Below, in pieces: positions 49,684 through 59,265 of a stretch of DNA of 64,000 bases. Source of the DNA: Bradyrhizobium japonicum USDA 6 (lineage in GTDB: Bacteria > Pseudomonadota > Alphaproteobacteria > Rhizobiales > Xanthobacteraceae); NCBI RefSeq assembly GCF_000284375.1, contig NC_017249.1, positions 5,620,001 through 5,684,000 on the forward strand. Direction: 5' to 3'. Numbering within the stretch: position 1 is the stretch's first letter; every line of letters begins with the position of its first letter. Both the position numbers and the translations under genes were made by a program. Under the pieces are notes generated by a model that did no database searches, was not told where the DNA came from, and was given only the letters and a program-made list of their open reading frames with translations.

Positions 49684-50775
49684 TCAGGAGTCGGTGCTGG
49701 CGCGTTGCGCGGCTATCGCCGATCCACTCAGGCTAGGCACGACGACGAGGCGGTTGAACTCACCATTGTCCCAGGCCTTGAGGAAACGATCATAGTCCTT
49801 GATCGAGACGCAGCCGTTGGAGTCGCCGCGTGGTCCGAGCATGTAGCTGTGGGTGAGCAGCCCGACGCGGCCAAGCGCGCTGGTGCCCTCGGTCGGCGTC
49901 AGGCGCAGCGCGCGGATGCCGTGGAACAGCTTTTCACGCGGCTTCAGATCGTAGGTCGCGGGCGGAGTCGCGCCGACCATGCGCTGGTCGACGTGATCGG
50001 GGTCGTCCATCAGCGCGCCCATGCCCGAATGGGCTTCCAGGGCGACGCCGCTCGGCAGGTAAAGCGCCTTGGCCTTGATGTCATAGACCGCCGTGCGCGA
50101 ATCGTAGCCGAGGGCGGCGAGGTCCGGCGCCTTGGCGAACAGGCCGCTGTCGGGCGTCAGGGACGCCAGCTTGATCTTGGCTGTAAACTTCTCGAAGAAA
50201 TTGCGGTTGTCGACCCTGGGATTGGTCTCGGCATAGGCCTGGCTCGAGGCAATCTGGGACGCGAGGTCTGCTTGGGCCGGGCGCGAGCGCGGCACCGGGA
50301 TGACGTCGGCGCGCTGCGACGGCTTGGTCTCGTCAACCACGTGCCGGTCGTCATCGGTCAGGGTCGAGCGCCATTCGTCGCCCTGGAGTTTTTGGGCCAG
50401 CATCGCCTTGGCGTCGCGCAGCTTGAGCTGGACCGCGCTCACCGCGGAGCGCTCCAGCGTCAGCAGGCCGAAGTCACGGGCGGGCGGGCTGCCGGATACC
50501 GAAGCGAAACGGTCGTCAAACGAAGGGCCATTGGCCGGAGGCAGCGAGGTGGCCGGAGGCAGCGAGGTGGCCGGAGGCAGCGAGGTGGCCGGAGGCAGTG
50601 CGGTGGCCGGAGGCAGTGAGGCGGTGACGAGCGGCGTCGAATCGCCCATGTCCGCGACCCACGCGGCAGCTCCCAGTGCCAGCGCGACGGCTGCCAAAGA
50701 CAGCAGTATCGTCTCCGCTCGCCCAATACGGCGGCGCGACAACAGCCTTTCGGCGCTTGCGCGGTCGGAAACCAT
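49684..50775 (-). CDS. DUF2778 (YkuD-like) membrane-anchored protein with tandem LPPATS repeats
   Basis: A 363-residue protein. A membrane anchor (AETILLSLAAVALALGAAAW) lies near 20-39, followed by a variable stretch of LPPAT(S/A) units encoded by 18-bp repeats. The C-terminal DUF2778 domain contains YLPSGVALEAHSGMGALMDD and GLLTHSYMLGPRGDSNGCVS, whose His and Cys (NGCVSI) match the YkuD L,D-transpeptidase active site. It probably acts on peptidoglycan in the periplasm. ATG 50775 follows GGGGA; a start at 50850 is possible. Confidence 0.88.
   Translation of the reverse strand: MVSDRASAERLLSRRRIGRAETILLSLAAVALALGAAAWVADMGDSTPLVTASLPPATALPPATSLPPATSLPPATSLPPANGPSFDDRFASVSGSPPARDFGLLTLERSAVSAVQLKLRDAKAMLAQKLQGDEWRSTLTDDDRHVVDETKPSQRADVIPVPRSRPAQADLASQIASSQAYAETNPRVDNRNFFEKFTAKIKLASLTPDSGLFAKAPDLAALGYDSRTAVYDIKAKALYLPSGVALEAHSGMGALMDDPDHVDQRMVGATPPATYDLKPREKLFHGIRALRLTPTEGTSALGRVGLLTHSYMLGPRGDSNGCVSIKDYDRFLKAWDNGEFNRLVVVPSLSGSAIAAQRASTDS
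50533..50622 (-). repeat. Five tandem 18-bp units in the DUF2778 gene
   Basis: Five consecutive 18-bp units (plus-strand form GGCCGGAGGCAGCGAGGT) at 50533-50622. The first three are identical; the last two carry single-base changes. They stay in frame and encode LPPAT(S/A) steps between the membrane anchor and the enzyme domain, so copy number would change linker length. Confidence 0.92.
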
Positions 50776-50895
50776 CAGATCCCCAAATCGACCCCCGGAG
50801 GGCCCAACCCCGTCCGGAGACTCTATACCAGCTATCGCATTGGGAGCCAAAACTTAGGCATAATCGCGGCCGGCAAGCTCCCCTTGAGGTATCCA

Positions 50896-51336
50896 ATGAC
50901 CGATCCTTTCGATCTAGAGCGCTTCGTCAGGGCCCAGGACCCGGTTTTTCGCGACATCCAGGGGGAGCTGACCCGGGGCCGGAAACAGACTCACTGGATG
51001 TGGTTCGTCTTCCCGCAGATCGCTGGCCTCGGCTTCAGCGCCATGTCGCAGCGTTACGCCATCGGCTCGCGCGCGGAGGCCAGAGCCTACCTTGCCCACC
51101 CCGTGCTCGGTCCGCGACTCATTGAATGCACCACGCTCGTGCTTGCCGTCGAGGGACGAACCATCAACGCGATCCTCGGCGCGCCCGATGATTCAAAATT
51201 CCGCTCGTCGATGACGTTGTTCGGCGCAGTCTCTGACGAAACCGTCTTCGACCAGGCGCTCGCCCGATATTTCGCAGGCGAGCGCGATGGCGCGACGTTG
51301 GAGATCCTCGCCAGGCTCGATCGGCCGGCGCGCTAG
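50896..51336 (+). CDS. DUF1810 family protein
   Basis: A 146-residue soluble protein: [60 protein letters not shown], then [20 protein letters not shown]. This is the full DUF1810 (calpastatin-like) pattern, with the conserved HWMWFIFPQ core. Widespread in bacteria; function unknown. ATG 50896 follows CTTGAGGT. It is divergent from the DUF2778 gene. Confidence 0.95.
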   Translation: MTDPFDLERFVRAQDPVFRDIQGELTRGRKQTHWMWFVFPQIAGLGFSAMSQRYAIGSRAEARAYLAHPVLGPRLIECTTLVLAVEGRTINAILGAPDDSKFRSSMTLFGAVSDETVFDQALARYFAGERDGATLEILARLDRPAR

Positions 51337-51470
51337 CACGACCTACGCCTAGACGAATGGACGCATGCAGATCGAGCATGGCGGCCGGCAGCGTAAACTC
51401 CGGATTAAGACCGGCTGCCTATCGTTTGCGCAGAATAATTTTCTTCCCCGCGCCAATTGCCGGACAGATC

Positions 51471-53552
51471 ATGAAAATCGGTACGCTCCTGACCACCGCC
51501 ATCGTCTCGCTCTCGACCGTCGGCGGCGGCCTCGCCGTCTACGTCGCCGTGACGAAGTACCAGACGATGGACAGGATCGCCGAAGCGCAGGGACGGCTCG
51601 CGATCGTCCGCGTCGCCAGCGACATCCCGCGCTACCTCAACCCCGAGCGCGGCTTTGCCACCAACATCCTTTACGGGCCGGCGACCTTCGACCCGGCGCA
51701 GCTCACCGAGCATGACAAGCTGCGCAAGCAGACCGACGGCGCCCGCGACAGGATGAACGCGCTGCGCAAGGAGCTGCCCGGCCCGTTCGACGACGGCAGT
51801 ACCCTCGGCGGCAACATCGACGGCATCAATTCGAAATTCACGGCGCTGCGCGAGGCCATCGACAAGGCGATGGCGGGACCGGTGGATGCCCGCAAGGACG
51901 CGGCCAAGAAGATCGTCGGCGACAACGCCGTACTCAACGCCAGTGTGACCGCCCTACTCAACGAGCAGGTCCGCCGCATGGCGATCCTCAACGGCGACGC
52001 CTACCGCCAGGCCAGCTATGCCAACGTCGCGATGACGCTGCGTGACGTCGGCGGCTTCAACTCCAGCCTGCACAAGAATCTCGTCGGGGGCAAGAAACCG
52101 GCGACCGACGCGGAGAAGGCCGACATCAGCCGCTCGCAGGGCCGCAACGACCAGATCGTGATGACGCTGCAGGAGCTGCGCGGCAATCCGGCAACGCCGG
52201 CGAACGTTGCCGCGGCGCTGGAGAAGTTCAACTCGATCTATATCGAGGAGTTCGGCCGCGAGCTCAAGCTGGTGAAGGACGGTGCGGTCAGCGGCAAGTA
52301 CGAACACGACGTCGACACCTATTACGCCGCCACGCAGCGCGGCCTCAGCACCATCATCGACGTCCGCGACGCCTTCTACGACAACGCCGAGCAGATCCTC
52401 GCCGGCGCCTCCTCCGCCGCGCGCACCAGCTTCACCATCGCCCTCGCCGGCCTCCTCGCCGTGCTGATCGCCAGCGCCGGTCTCATCGTGATGGTCCGCC
52501 GCCGCGTCTGTGCCCCGATCGTCAGCCTGACGACGCGGATGTCGCGCCTTGCCGACGGCGACGTTACGGACGAGATCCCCGGCGCCGAGCGCTCCGACGA
52601 GATCGGGGCGATGGCCGCCGCCGTCCAGGTGTTCAAGGACAACATGATCCGCGCCGACCGACTCGCGGCGGAGAAGCAGGCCGAGAACGACAGCAAGATG
52701 CGCCGCGCCCAGGCGCTCGACGGCCTCACCCGCGCGTTCGAGGCCAAGGTCACCGAGCTCGTCGGCGGCCTCTCCCGCGCCTCCTCCACGATGGAAAGCA
52801 CCGCGCAGTCGATGACCTCGACGGCGGCCCAGACCAACAGCCAGGCCGCGGTCGTCGCCGCCGCCTCGCAGCAGACCTCGACCAACGTGCAGACGGTCGC
52901 GAGCGCGACCGAAGAGCTGACCTCCTCGATCTCCGAGATCGGCCGTCAGGTGGCCCAAAGCACCGAGATCGCGGCCCGCGCCGTCGACAACGCCCGCCGC
53001 ACCGGCGACACCGCGCGCGCGCTCGCCGAGGGCGCCCAGAAGATCGGCGACGTCGTCACGCTGATCCAGAGCATTGCCGAGCAGACCAATCTGCTGGCGC
53101 TCAACGCGACCATCGAAGCCGCCCGTGCCGGCGACGCCGGCCGCGGCTTTGCGGTCGTCGCATCCGAAGTGAAATCGCTGGCGGGCCAGACCGCCAAGGC
53201 CACCACCGAAATCTCCGAGCAGATCACCGCGATCCAGTCCGCAAGCGACGAGACCGTGAACGCGATCCGCAACGTCGCCGACGTCATCGCCGAGATCGAC
53301 CAGATCGGCACCGCGATTGCGGCAGCGATCGAAGAACAGGGTTCGGCGACCCGGGAGATCTCCCGCAGCGTGCAGGAGGCCGCGCGCGGCACCCAGGAGG
53401 TCAACAGCAACATATCGGGCGTGCAGCGCGCCGCCGACGACACCGGTGCGGCCGCGAGGGAGGTGCTGGGCGCGGCCGAGCAGCTCTCGACCCAGTCGCG
53501 CGATCTCGCCGGCCAGTTCGACCGCTTCCTCGGCGAGGTCAGGGCCGCCTAG
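51471..53552 (+). CDS. Methyl-accepting chemotaxis protein
   Basis: A 693-residue chemoreceptor. TM1 near 5-28 ([20 protein letters not shown]). Periplasmic helical sensor about 30-315 (HBM/nitrate-sensor-like, all helical). TM2 near 318-342 ([20 protein letters not shown]). HAMP about 343-400 ([20 protein letters not shown]). Signalling domain to the end, with the highly conserved tip [20 protein letters not shown] near 538-557. It is not next to che genes, so it feeds a chemotaxis cluster elsewhere. There is no C-terminal pentapeptide for CheR. Start ATG 51471. Confidence 0.95.
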   Translation: MKIGTLLTTAIVSLSTVGGGLAVYVAVTKYQTMDRIAEAQGRLAIVRVASDIPRYLNPERGFATNILYGPATFDPAQLTEHDKLRKQTDGARDRMNALRKELPGPFDDGSTLGGNIDGINSKFTALREAIDKAMAGPVDARKDAAKKIVGDNAVLNASVTALLNEQVRRMAILNGDAYRQASYANVAMTLRDVGGFNSSLHKNLVGGKKPATDAEKADISRSQGRNDQIVMTLQELRGNPATPANVAAALEKFNSIYIEEFGRELKLVKDGAVSGKYEHDVDTYYAATQRGLSTIIDVRDAFYDNAEQILAGASSAARTSFTIALAGLLAVLIASAGLIVMVRRRVCAPIVSLTTRMSRLADGDVTDEIPGAERSDEIGAMAAAVQVFKDNMIRADRLAAEKQAENDSKMRRAQALDGLTRAFEAKVTELVGGLSRASSTMESTAQSMTSTAAQTNSQAAVVAAASQQTSTNVQTVASATEELTSSISEIGRQVAQSTEIAARAVDNARRTGDTARALAEGAQKIGDVVTLIQSIAEQTNLLALNATIEAARAGDAGRGFAVVASEVKSLAGQTAKATTEISEQITAIQSASDETVNAIRNVADVIAEIDQIGTAIAAAIEEQGSATREISRSVQEAARGTQEVNSNISGVQRAADDTGAAAREVLGAAEQLSTQSRDLAGQFDRFLGEVRAA

Positions 53553-53557
53553 TCAGC

Positions 53558-54148
53558 TTAGTACGGCGGCGCCTTGCGCGCCCGCTGCGCCTTGGCGGCC
53601 TCGATCCACCACAACAGGTCGTCGGCAAAGCGCGGGAACGAGCGCTCCAGTGCCTTGCCGCCATCGCCGATCGGCTCGTTCTCGGCCGACAGCGTCTGCG
53701 CGATCGGTCCGACGCCGATGGTGCTCGACACCACGACCATGCCCATCTCCGACAGCGTGCCATGCCAGGCGGTCGAGGCGCGTGCTCCGGACAGTCGGCC
53801 GGCCGAATAGCTCACGATCGCGGCCGGGCGCCAGAACCACTCTTCCAGGAAGTGATCGGTGAGGTTCTTCAGGCCGGGCTGGATGCCCCAATTGTATTCG
53901 CCGGTGACGAAGACAAACCCGTCGGCACCGCGGATCTGCCCCGCCAGTTTCTCAAGCGCCTCGGGTGCCGTCCCCTTGGGATATTCCTTGTACATGCGAT
54001 CGAGCATCGGCAGGCCGATCGCCTTGGCGTCGATGAACTCGACCTCCTCGCCGCGCTGGCGCAGGCGGTCGATGACGAAATTCGCGAGGCGGACGCCCAT
54101 GCGGTCGGAACGGTAGGAGCCGTAGAGGACGAGGATGCGATTGCTCAT
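53558..54148 (-). CDS. NADPH-dependent FMN reductase (flavodoxin fold)
   Basis: A 196-residue flavoprotein. FMN phosphate loop ILVLYGSYRSDRMGVRLANF near 5-24; GADGFVFVTGEYNWGIQPGL near 75-95 contains the typical PxYN(G/W) region (here EYNWG). Members reduce flavins, quinones or azo compounds with NAD(P)H. ATG 54148. It is convergent with the chemoreceptor gene (5 bases apart). It may be related to the AraC regulator upstream on the same strand, but spacing (51 bases) is the only evidence. Confidence 0.92.
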   Translation of the reverse strand: MSNRILVLYGSYRSDRMGVRLANFVIDRLRQRGEEVEFIDAKAIGLPMLDRMYKEYPKGTAPEALEKLAGQIRGADGFVFVTGEYNWGIQPGLKNLTDHFLEEWFWRPAAIVSYSAGRLSGARASTAWHGTLSEMGMVVVSSTIGVGPIAQTLSAENEPIGDGGKALERSFPRFADDLLWWIEAAKAQRARKAPPY

Positions 54149-54199
54149 GGCCGGCACGCTAGCACGAAACAGCGGTACGGCCTCAACCGATTTGCCGCG

Positions 54200-55129
54200 C
54201 TAGCGTTGCCGTCCGAGCTCGAGCGTTTGCGACGGCGTCTCGCCGAACTGGTCGCGATAGCTTCGGGAGAAGTCGCTGAGATGCCAGAAGCCGAACGCCA
54301 GTGCGACGGCCTTGACGCTGTCGGCACCGGCGAGCAGGCGCTGGCGCACCAGCCACAAACGGCGCAGGCGCAAATAGCGATGCAGGCTCATGCCGCGATA
54401 GCGGCGGACGACGTCGTGCAGGGTGCGGACGGACAGGTTGAGCTTGCGCGCGATCTCCTCGCTGTAGATCGGCTGCGAGAGGTCGTCGGACAGAAGCGCG
54501 CGGATCTCCCGGAAGATCCTGAAGTTGCGTTCGTCATTGGGACGCAGGGTCCATCGCGCGGGAACGACGCTTTCGAACGCGTCGTCGACGGCGCCCAGCA
54601 GGGACTCCTTCATGGCTGCGGCCTTCAGCGGCACGTCCGCGGCACCGATCGGCTCCGACGCGGCGGCCAGCACCTCCCGGACCAGGCTGCGCAGCCGGTT
54701 CAGGCTCGCGGCCGTCGTTTCAAATATCTTGAAGCTGGATGTCGCGTGCGGCCAGCCGCGATCCGTCACCTCCGGCCTGAACACCACCGAGGCAATTTGC
54801 CGCTGCACCTCCTCGATGGTGGTGTAGGCGGCGCCGCCGCTGCCGATGACGATGACCGGTCGAGCCCGCTGCGAGCCGTTGAAGCGGATGGGCACGTTGA
54901 GCTCGTCCATCGTGAATCCGATGGCGGTGCAATTCTCGATGAGCTGCGCGTCGACGACGCGGGGAAACGCCCGCGTGAAATTCACGTCGCAACCGGGCAG
55001 CGACAGAATGGTCTGCTCGGCCGAAATCCTCCGTACGAAGGGCGTGAACTCGAAATTCAGGCCTCGTATGGCATTTCGAAATTCATCGACGTCGGAGAAG
55101 CGAAATACCTTGGGCGCAATATCGTTCAT
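54200..55129 (-). CDS. AraC-family transcriptional regulator
   Basis: A 309-residue protein. The N-terminal 190 residues form a cupin-like/FeaR-type sensor (FNFTRAFPRVVDAQLIENCT-type strands; VVFRPEVTDRGWPHATSSFK). C-terminal double HTH: IARKLNLSVRTLHDVVRRYR, then ALAFGFWHLSDFSRSYRDQF near 275-294. The ligand is unknown. A clear inverted repeat lies 65 bp upstream, possibly an autoregulatory site. The downstream FMN reductase could be a target. Confidence 0.93.
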   Translation of the reverse strand: MNDIAPKVFRFSDVDEFRNAIRGLNFEFTPFVRRISAEQTILSLPGCDVNFTRAFPRVVDAQLIENCTAIGFTMDELNVPIRFNGSQRARPVIVIGSGGAAYTTIEEVQRQIASVVFRPEVTDRGWPHATSSFKIFETTAASLNRLRSLVREVLAAASEPIGAADVPLKAAAMKESLLGAVDDAFESVVPARWTLRPNDERNFRIFREIRALLSDDLSQPIYSEEIARKLNLSVRTLHDVVRRYRGMSLHRYLRLRRLWLVRQRLLAGADSVKAVALAFGFWHLSDFSRSYRDQFGETPSQTLELGRQR

Positions 55130-55194
55130 GGCAATGTGAAACGTCGCGTCGTAACCAACGCGCGTCCGGCGGCGATGCCGGCCCGAGTTTCCCC

Positions 55195-55221
55195 CTTTCG
55201 GTTGTCCCGTTCGACCGAAAG
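55195..55221. promoter_or_regulatory. Inverted repeat in the AraC-DUF2336 intergenic region
   Basis: CTTTCGGT (55195-55202) and ACCGAAAG (55214-55221) are perfect inverted copies with an 11-base spacer. It lies 66 bp upstream of the AraC start. The 301-base region 55130-55430 otherwise holds only the divergent promoters. Confidence 0.35.
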
Positions 55222-55430
55222 AATCATCCTAGTTCGTCTCGTTCAGTTGGCGAAGGTCCCGTTCAAAGGACAAGTCGCAGCATCGGGTCTCGCCGAATTT
55301 CGATAGCGTTTCCAGCGCCGCAGCGGTGCACAGATACCCCTTCGATCAAGCTCTAAATTTCAAATTAACGCCTGTCAGGCGCAATGAAGGTCATTGGATC
55401 GTCGCGATTTTTTTGAGTCAGGCCCCTGCC

Positions 55431-56540
55431 ATGATGGCAAATTTGCCTGCTGATATTCTGGTTGAGCTGGAACAGGCGGTCGCTACGTGCCCGCCGGACC
55501 GCTGTGCACGCATCCTCTCGGGCATTGTGCAGTTGCTCACCGGTAGCGGCGACCGGCCTCAGGAATTGCTCGCCGGTGTGGTTGACAGCGTTCTGTTGCG
55601 CTTGACGGAACGCGTCGAGGCCAACGCGCTTGTTCAACTCAGCACCGCGCTTGCCGAGCTCAAGGTGCCCCCGCCCGAGACATTGCACCGCCTTGCCTCG
55701 CACGACGACCCGGACGTGGCCTGTCCTGTCCTCCTCAAATCGCAGGCGGTCTCCGCCACCGATCTCGCGACGATCGCGGCCTCGTGCGGCGAGCGGCATC
55801 AGCGCGCGATCGCCGCTCGCAACTCGATCGAGCCTGAAGTGACCGAGGCGCTGATCAAACGCGGCGGCCCGATCTGCCTCGCGCTGATCAAGAACCCGGG
55901 AACCCAATTCTCCGAGGCAGCTTACGCCGCGCTGATCGCCAGGGCCGATCCGGACGGCGAGATCGCCAAGGCGCTGGTGCTGCGGCCCGGCACTCCCGAC
56001 CTGGTCGTCCGGAAGCTGCTCGCCCAGAAGGCGCCGGCCCCGAAGGCGCCGGCCAAGGCCAACGCATCCATTATTCCGCCCGCACAACACGCCGCGCCGG
56101 TTCCGCCCAAGCTGCCCTGCCCGGCCGACTATGCGAGCGCAAGGCCGGAGATCGTCGCCCTCAGCCGCGTCGGCAAGCTCAACGATTCCACCGTCAACCG
56201 CTTCACGATCCGTGGCGAGACGGCCAATCTGTTCACGGCGCTGTCGGTGCTCTCGGGCGCTCCGATCGAGATCGTGGAGCATGTCATGACCGATGACGAT
56301 TGCGAGGGCCTCGTCATGGCCTGCCGCGCGGCGCGGCTGAACTGGGCCACCACGCTCGCGATCCTGAGCAACCGCAGCGGCGCACGGCTCTCCTTCGTCG
56401 AACGCGAACGGGCGCAGCAGATTTTCGAAACGCTTCTCTTGTCGACCAGCCAATGGACAGTGCGCTGGGGGGAAATTGCAGCGAGTGCCAACCCGAGCGA
56501 TCCAGGACATCGCGGCACAAAAATGGGGGTTAACCGATGA
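55431..56540 (+). CDS. DUF2336 protein (HEAT-like helical repeats)
   Basis: A 369-residue soluble, helix-rich protein. Repeats of paired helices (LHRLASHDDPDVACPVLLKS, LIKRGGPICLALIKNPGTQF) match DUF2336, an alphaproteobacterial family often found with c-di-GMP genes. The C-terminal part (LSVLSGAPIEIVEHVMTDDD, LVMACRAARLNWATTLAILS) is the other conserved block. The start used is ATG 55431 (MMANLPADIL). Its stop overlaps the PilZ start by four bases (ATGA). Probably a protein-interaction scaffold. Confidence 0.9.
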   Translation: MMANLPADILVELEQAVATCPPDRCARILSGIVQLLTGSGDRPQELLAGVVDSVLLRLTERVEANALVQLSTALAELKVPPPETLHRLASHDDPDVACPVLLKSQAVSATDLATIAASCGERHQRAIAARNSIEPEVTEALIKRGGPICLALIKNPGTQFSEAAYAALIARADPDGEIAKALVLRPGTPDLVVRKLLAQKAPAPKAPAKANASIIPPAQHAAPVPPKLPCPADYASARPEIVALSRVGKLNDSTVNRFTIRGETANLFTALSVLSGAPIEIVEHVMTDDDCEGLVMACRAARLNWATTLAILSNRSGARLSFVERERAQQIFETLLLSTSQWTVRWGEIAASANPSDPGHRGTKMGVNR

Positions 56541-56866
56541 GGTTCGACGGTCGAAAGGCGCTTCGCGTACGGATGGATCACAAGCAGGCCGTCAATCTGA
56601 TGGGCTCCGACGGCACCTGGCGACGCAGTTGCTTCCTGCTCGACGTGTCGCAAAGTGGCGCCAAGATCGAGGTCGAAGGGACGCTCGACGTGCTCCAGGC
56701 CAAGGAATTCTTCATGCTGCTGTCGTCGACGGGCCTTGCCTACCGGCGATGCGAACTGGTGTGGATCGACGGCACCATGGCCGGCGTGCACTTCATCAGC
56801 ACAGACAACAAGAAGAAGCCGGCGAGCGCAAAGGCGGCTGCGCCAAACTCCACGCCGAGCAAATAG
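56537..56866 (+). CDS. PilZ domain protein
   Basis: A 109-residue single PilZ domain. It starts MRFDGRKALRVRMDHKQAVN, carrying the basic N-terminal patch (RKALRVR). CFLLDVSQSGAKIEVEGTLD contains the DxSxxGA motif, and LVWIDGTMAGVHFIS is the closing strand. Both halves of the c-di-GMP binding signature are present in approximate form. The overlapping start with DUF2336 and the HD-GYP gene 50 bases downstream indicate one c-di-GMP response operon. Confidence 0.9.
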   Translation: MRFDGRKALRVRMDHKQAVNLMGSDGTWRRSCFLLDVSQSGAKIEVEGTLDVLQAKEFFMLLSSTGLAYRRCELVWIDGTMAGVHFISTDNKKKPASAKAAAPNSTPSK

Positions 56867-56916
56867 GCTGCAGAATTCATCAAGCTCATTCAATGTCATC
56901 ATAGTCCCGGTCCGCC

Positions 56917-58038
56917 GTGCAGAGTGCCCGAACCATATTCAGCCCCGCCAAAAACGACGGCGGCGCCCGAACGACGGAAGCGGTTCGCCCGTTTGTGCAT
57001 GTGCTGGCCGATTCGTCCGACAAGCTGGCCGGGGTCTGCTCGGCCCTCGAACGGCAATTTACCGTCGCCGGCGAACGGCTCGATGCGGAAGCCAGGCTGT
57101 CACAAGTGCCATTCGCGGTCGTCATTCGCGCGGAGCTGCGTGACGTCGGCACCATCGCGGCCATCAAGAAGCGCGCCGGCAAGCTGGCGAAAGCCACGAA
57201 GCGCATCTTCCTCGTCGAGCACTCGTCTCACGTCGGCATCTCGCAGGCCTACGCACTCGGCGCCACCCTCGTTCTTCCCGGGGCTCTCAACAAGAGCAAG
57301 CTGCTGGCAGCGCTGGCTGATCCGGCCGAGCCGACCTCTACCGCCTCGAGTGACGCACCGCAACCGGGCGACGCCGTCGAAACCGCGGCGACCGCCATCG
57401 CTTCGATGTTCACGGCCGTCACGCTCGGCGAGCCCCTCGACGTCGACGGCACGAAGGAAGCGGGCCGCAGGATCGCCGACCGCATCACCGAGCACGGCCT
57501 GTCCGAATGGCTTGCCACGGTGCGGCGTCATCATGAGGGAACCTACCAGCATTGCCTGCTCGTGACCGGCGTGGCGATCGACTTCGGACTGAGCCTCGGC
57601 GTCGGGCGAACCGATCTCGAGCGGCTGTATTCCGCAGCCATGTTCCACGACATCGGCAAGGCGCAGATTCCGCTTGCGATCCTCGACAAGCCCGGCCGCC
57701 TCGACATCGACGAACGCGCCATGATCGAGAAGCATCCGGCGGCGGGTTACGAATTTCTGAAGGATCACGAGAAAATCTCGCCCGAGATTCTCGACGCCGT
57801 GCGGCATCATCACGAATATCTCGACGGAAGCGGTTATCCCGACGCGCTGTGCGGCGAGAGCATCAACGACATCGTCCGCATTCTGACGATCTCGGACATC
57901 TTCGCAGCGCTGATCGAACACCGGCACTACAAGCCGATGATGCCGCGCACCGAGGCCTACAACATTCTTTGCGGGATGACCGGAAAGCTGGAGAAGGCCC
58001 TCGTCACCTCGTTCAAGGAGGTTGCGCTCACGCGATGA
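56917..58038 (+). CDS. HD-GYP phosphodiesterase with N-terminal pseudo-receiver domain
   Basis: A 373-residue protein. Residues 25-130 fold like a response-regulator receiver (VHVLADSSDKLAGVCSALER, GATLVLPGALNKSKLLAAL) but lack the phospho-acceptor Asp, so it is probably not phosphorylated. HD-GYP domain: FHDIGKAQIP near 241-250 and HHHEYLDGSGYPD near 296-308, the full metal and GYP signature for c-di-GMP hydrolysis. GTG start 56917. It forms an operon with the DUF2336 and PilZ genes; local turnover of the signal read by the PilZ partner is a reasonable model. Confidence 0.93.
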   Translation: MQSARTIFSPAKNDGGARTTEAVRPFVHVLADSSDKLAGVCSALERQFTVAGERLDAEARLSQVPFAVVIRAELRDVGTIAAIKKRAGKLAKATKRIFLVEHSSHVGISQAYALGATLVLPGALNKSKLLAALADPAEPTSTASSDAPQPGDAVETAATAIASMFTAVTLGEPLDVDGTKEAGRRIADRITEHGLSEWLATVRRHHEGTYQHCLLVTGVAIDFGLSLGVGRTDLERLYSAAMFHDIGKAQIPLAILDKPGRLDIDERAMIEKHPAAGYEFLKDHEKISPEILDAVRHHHEYLDGSGYPDALCGESINDIVRILTISDIFAALIEHRHYKPMMPRTEAYNILCGMTGKLEKALVTSFKEVALTR

Positions 58039-58075
58039 CCGCGTGGGCGAGCGAGGACCTCGTCATGAACCGCGC

Positions 58076-58279
58076 CTAGTGCGTGGCCCGGTATTTGGCG
58101 CGGTGCGGAATCGACCGGGAGGCCAGTCCATCCGCAAGCAACTTCATGTCCTCGCGTCTGCCACTCCGGATCAGCTTCCCGAGCTCATCGGGTGTGAAGG
58201 GAAGATTTGGATCATCATCGATCGGATACCGCGGTCGCGGACCGAAGAACCGTCGAACCAGGCTAGCGAGCCGCCGCAT
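58076..58279 (-). CDS. Small basic protein, 67 aa (hypothetical)
   Basis: Starts MRRLASLVRRFFGPRPRYPI, then DDDPNLPFTPDELGKLIRSG and ENMKLL-like REDMKLLADGLASRSIPHRA. A basic amphipathic N-terminal helix followed by an acidic/Pro patch could be peripheral to the membrane. The start has only a weak ribosome site. It is convergent with the HD-GYP gene. No family recognised; the next 180 bases contain no gene. Confidence 0.5.
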   Translation of the reverse strand: MRRLASLVRRFFGPRPRYPIDDDPNLPFTPDELGKLIRSGRREDMKLLADGLASRSIPHRAKYRATH

Positions 58280-58461
58280 GTCGATTCCCTCGCGCCAGCA
58301 ACAAACCTCTCACTGCGCGTATTGTTCCTCCCGCGCGATCGAGATTGCAAGAGGCCACCAACGGCTCGGCACCAAAAATTTCGACGAGAGAATAATCTCC
58401 TTTCCGCCGCCATAGTCGGCTCGCAACGCCAGCCGGCTGTGCGCATCAGCGACTTCGCGCG

Positions 58462-59163
58462 CTAGTCGGCAAAGCCGACATAACGCACGAAATCGTCGTT
58501 GCCCTCGCGATCGGAACGAACGGCGTTGGCGGCGAAGCTGTCGTCGGGATACCCCATCGCGACACATGTCATGATGACCTCGTCTTCCGGAATCTTCGCG
58601 ACCTCGCGCACGATGTCGGAGCGCATGATGCCCTGCCCGTTGATCACCGAGCCGAGACCGCGGTCCCAGGCCGCGAGCACGATGCCGTAGCAGAGCGCGC
58701 CGAGATCGAAATGGCAGACCGCGCCGGGATCCAGCACGCGGTCATAGGTCAGCACCAGCGAGACCGGCGCGTCGAACTGGCGGAAGCCGCGCAGCACCCA
58801 GTCCTGCCGCATCGGCTTGTCGTCGCGCGCGATCCCCATCGCGCCGAACAGCTTCTTGGCGATGTCGACCTGCCGGGTGCGATGAATGCCCTGGTATTCG
58901 CCGTGGCTGACGATGTCGCGCTTGACCTTGGCGCCGCCGACCATCTCCTCCATGTTGCGGCGGCGCACCTCTTCCAGAGGGTCCCCTGTGAGCACATGGA
59001 CATGCCAGGGCTGGGTGTTCATCGACGACGGCGCGCGCTTGGCGCTCTCGATGATCGCCTCGATCACAGCGCGCGGCACCGGCTGCTGCTTGAAACCGCG
59101 CACGCTGCGGCGCGACTGGACCAGCGTTTCGAATTCCAACTCTTGACCTCCCTGACCGTTCAT
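58462..59163 (-). CDS. Nitroreductase-family FMN oxidoreductase
   Basis: A 233-residue flavoprotein. FMN-binding start LVQSRRSVRGFKQQPVPRAV near 13-32; SAKRAPSSMNTQPWHVHVLT near 42-61 (SxxNxQPW motif); DLGALCYGIVLAAWDRGLGS near 157-176; and VIMTCVAMGYPDDSF. These are standard nitroreductase landmarks, with NAD(P)H reduction of nitro compounds or quinones. The physiological substrate is unknown. The start used is ATG 59163 (MNGQGG); an ATG five codons upstream (59178) is less likely. Confidence 0.94.
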   Translation of the reverse strand: MNGQGGQELEFETLVQSRRSVRGFKQQPVPRAVIEAIIESAKRAPSSMNTQPWHVHVLTGDPLEEVRRRNMEEMVGGAKVKRDIVSHGEYQGIHRTRQVDIAKKLFGAMGIARDDKPMRQDWVLRGFRQFDAPVSLVLTYDRVLDPGAVCHFDLGALCYGIVLAAWDRGLGSVINGQGIMRSDIVREVAKIPEDEVIMTCVAMGYPDDSFAANAVRSDREGNDDFVRYVGFAD

Positions 59164-59265
59164 TCCGCGGCATTGCAATTGTAACGCGTAACCGGTTGCC
59201 GATGCGGTACGCCAAATCTATGCTACCCCGCAAGCAAGACCAAGAACCCAGCGAGGACTCAGCAA

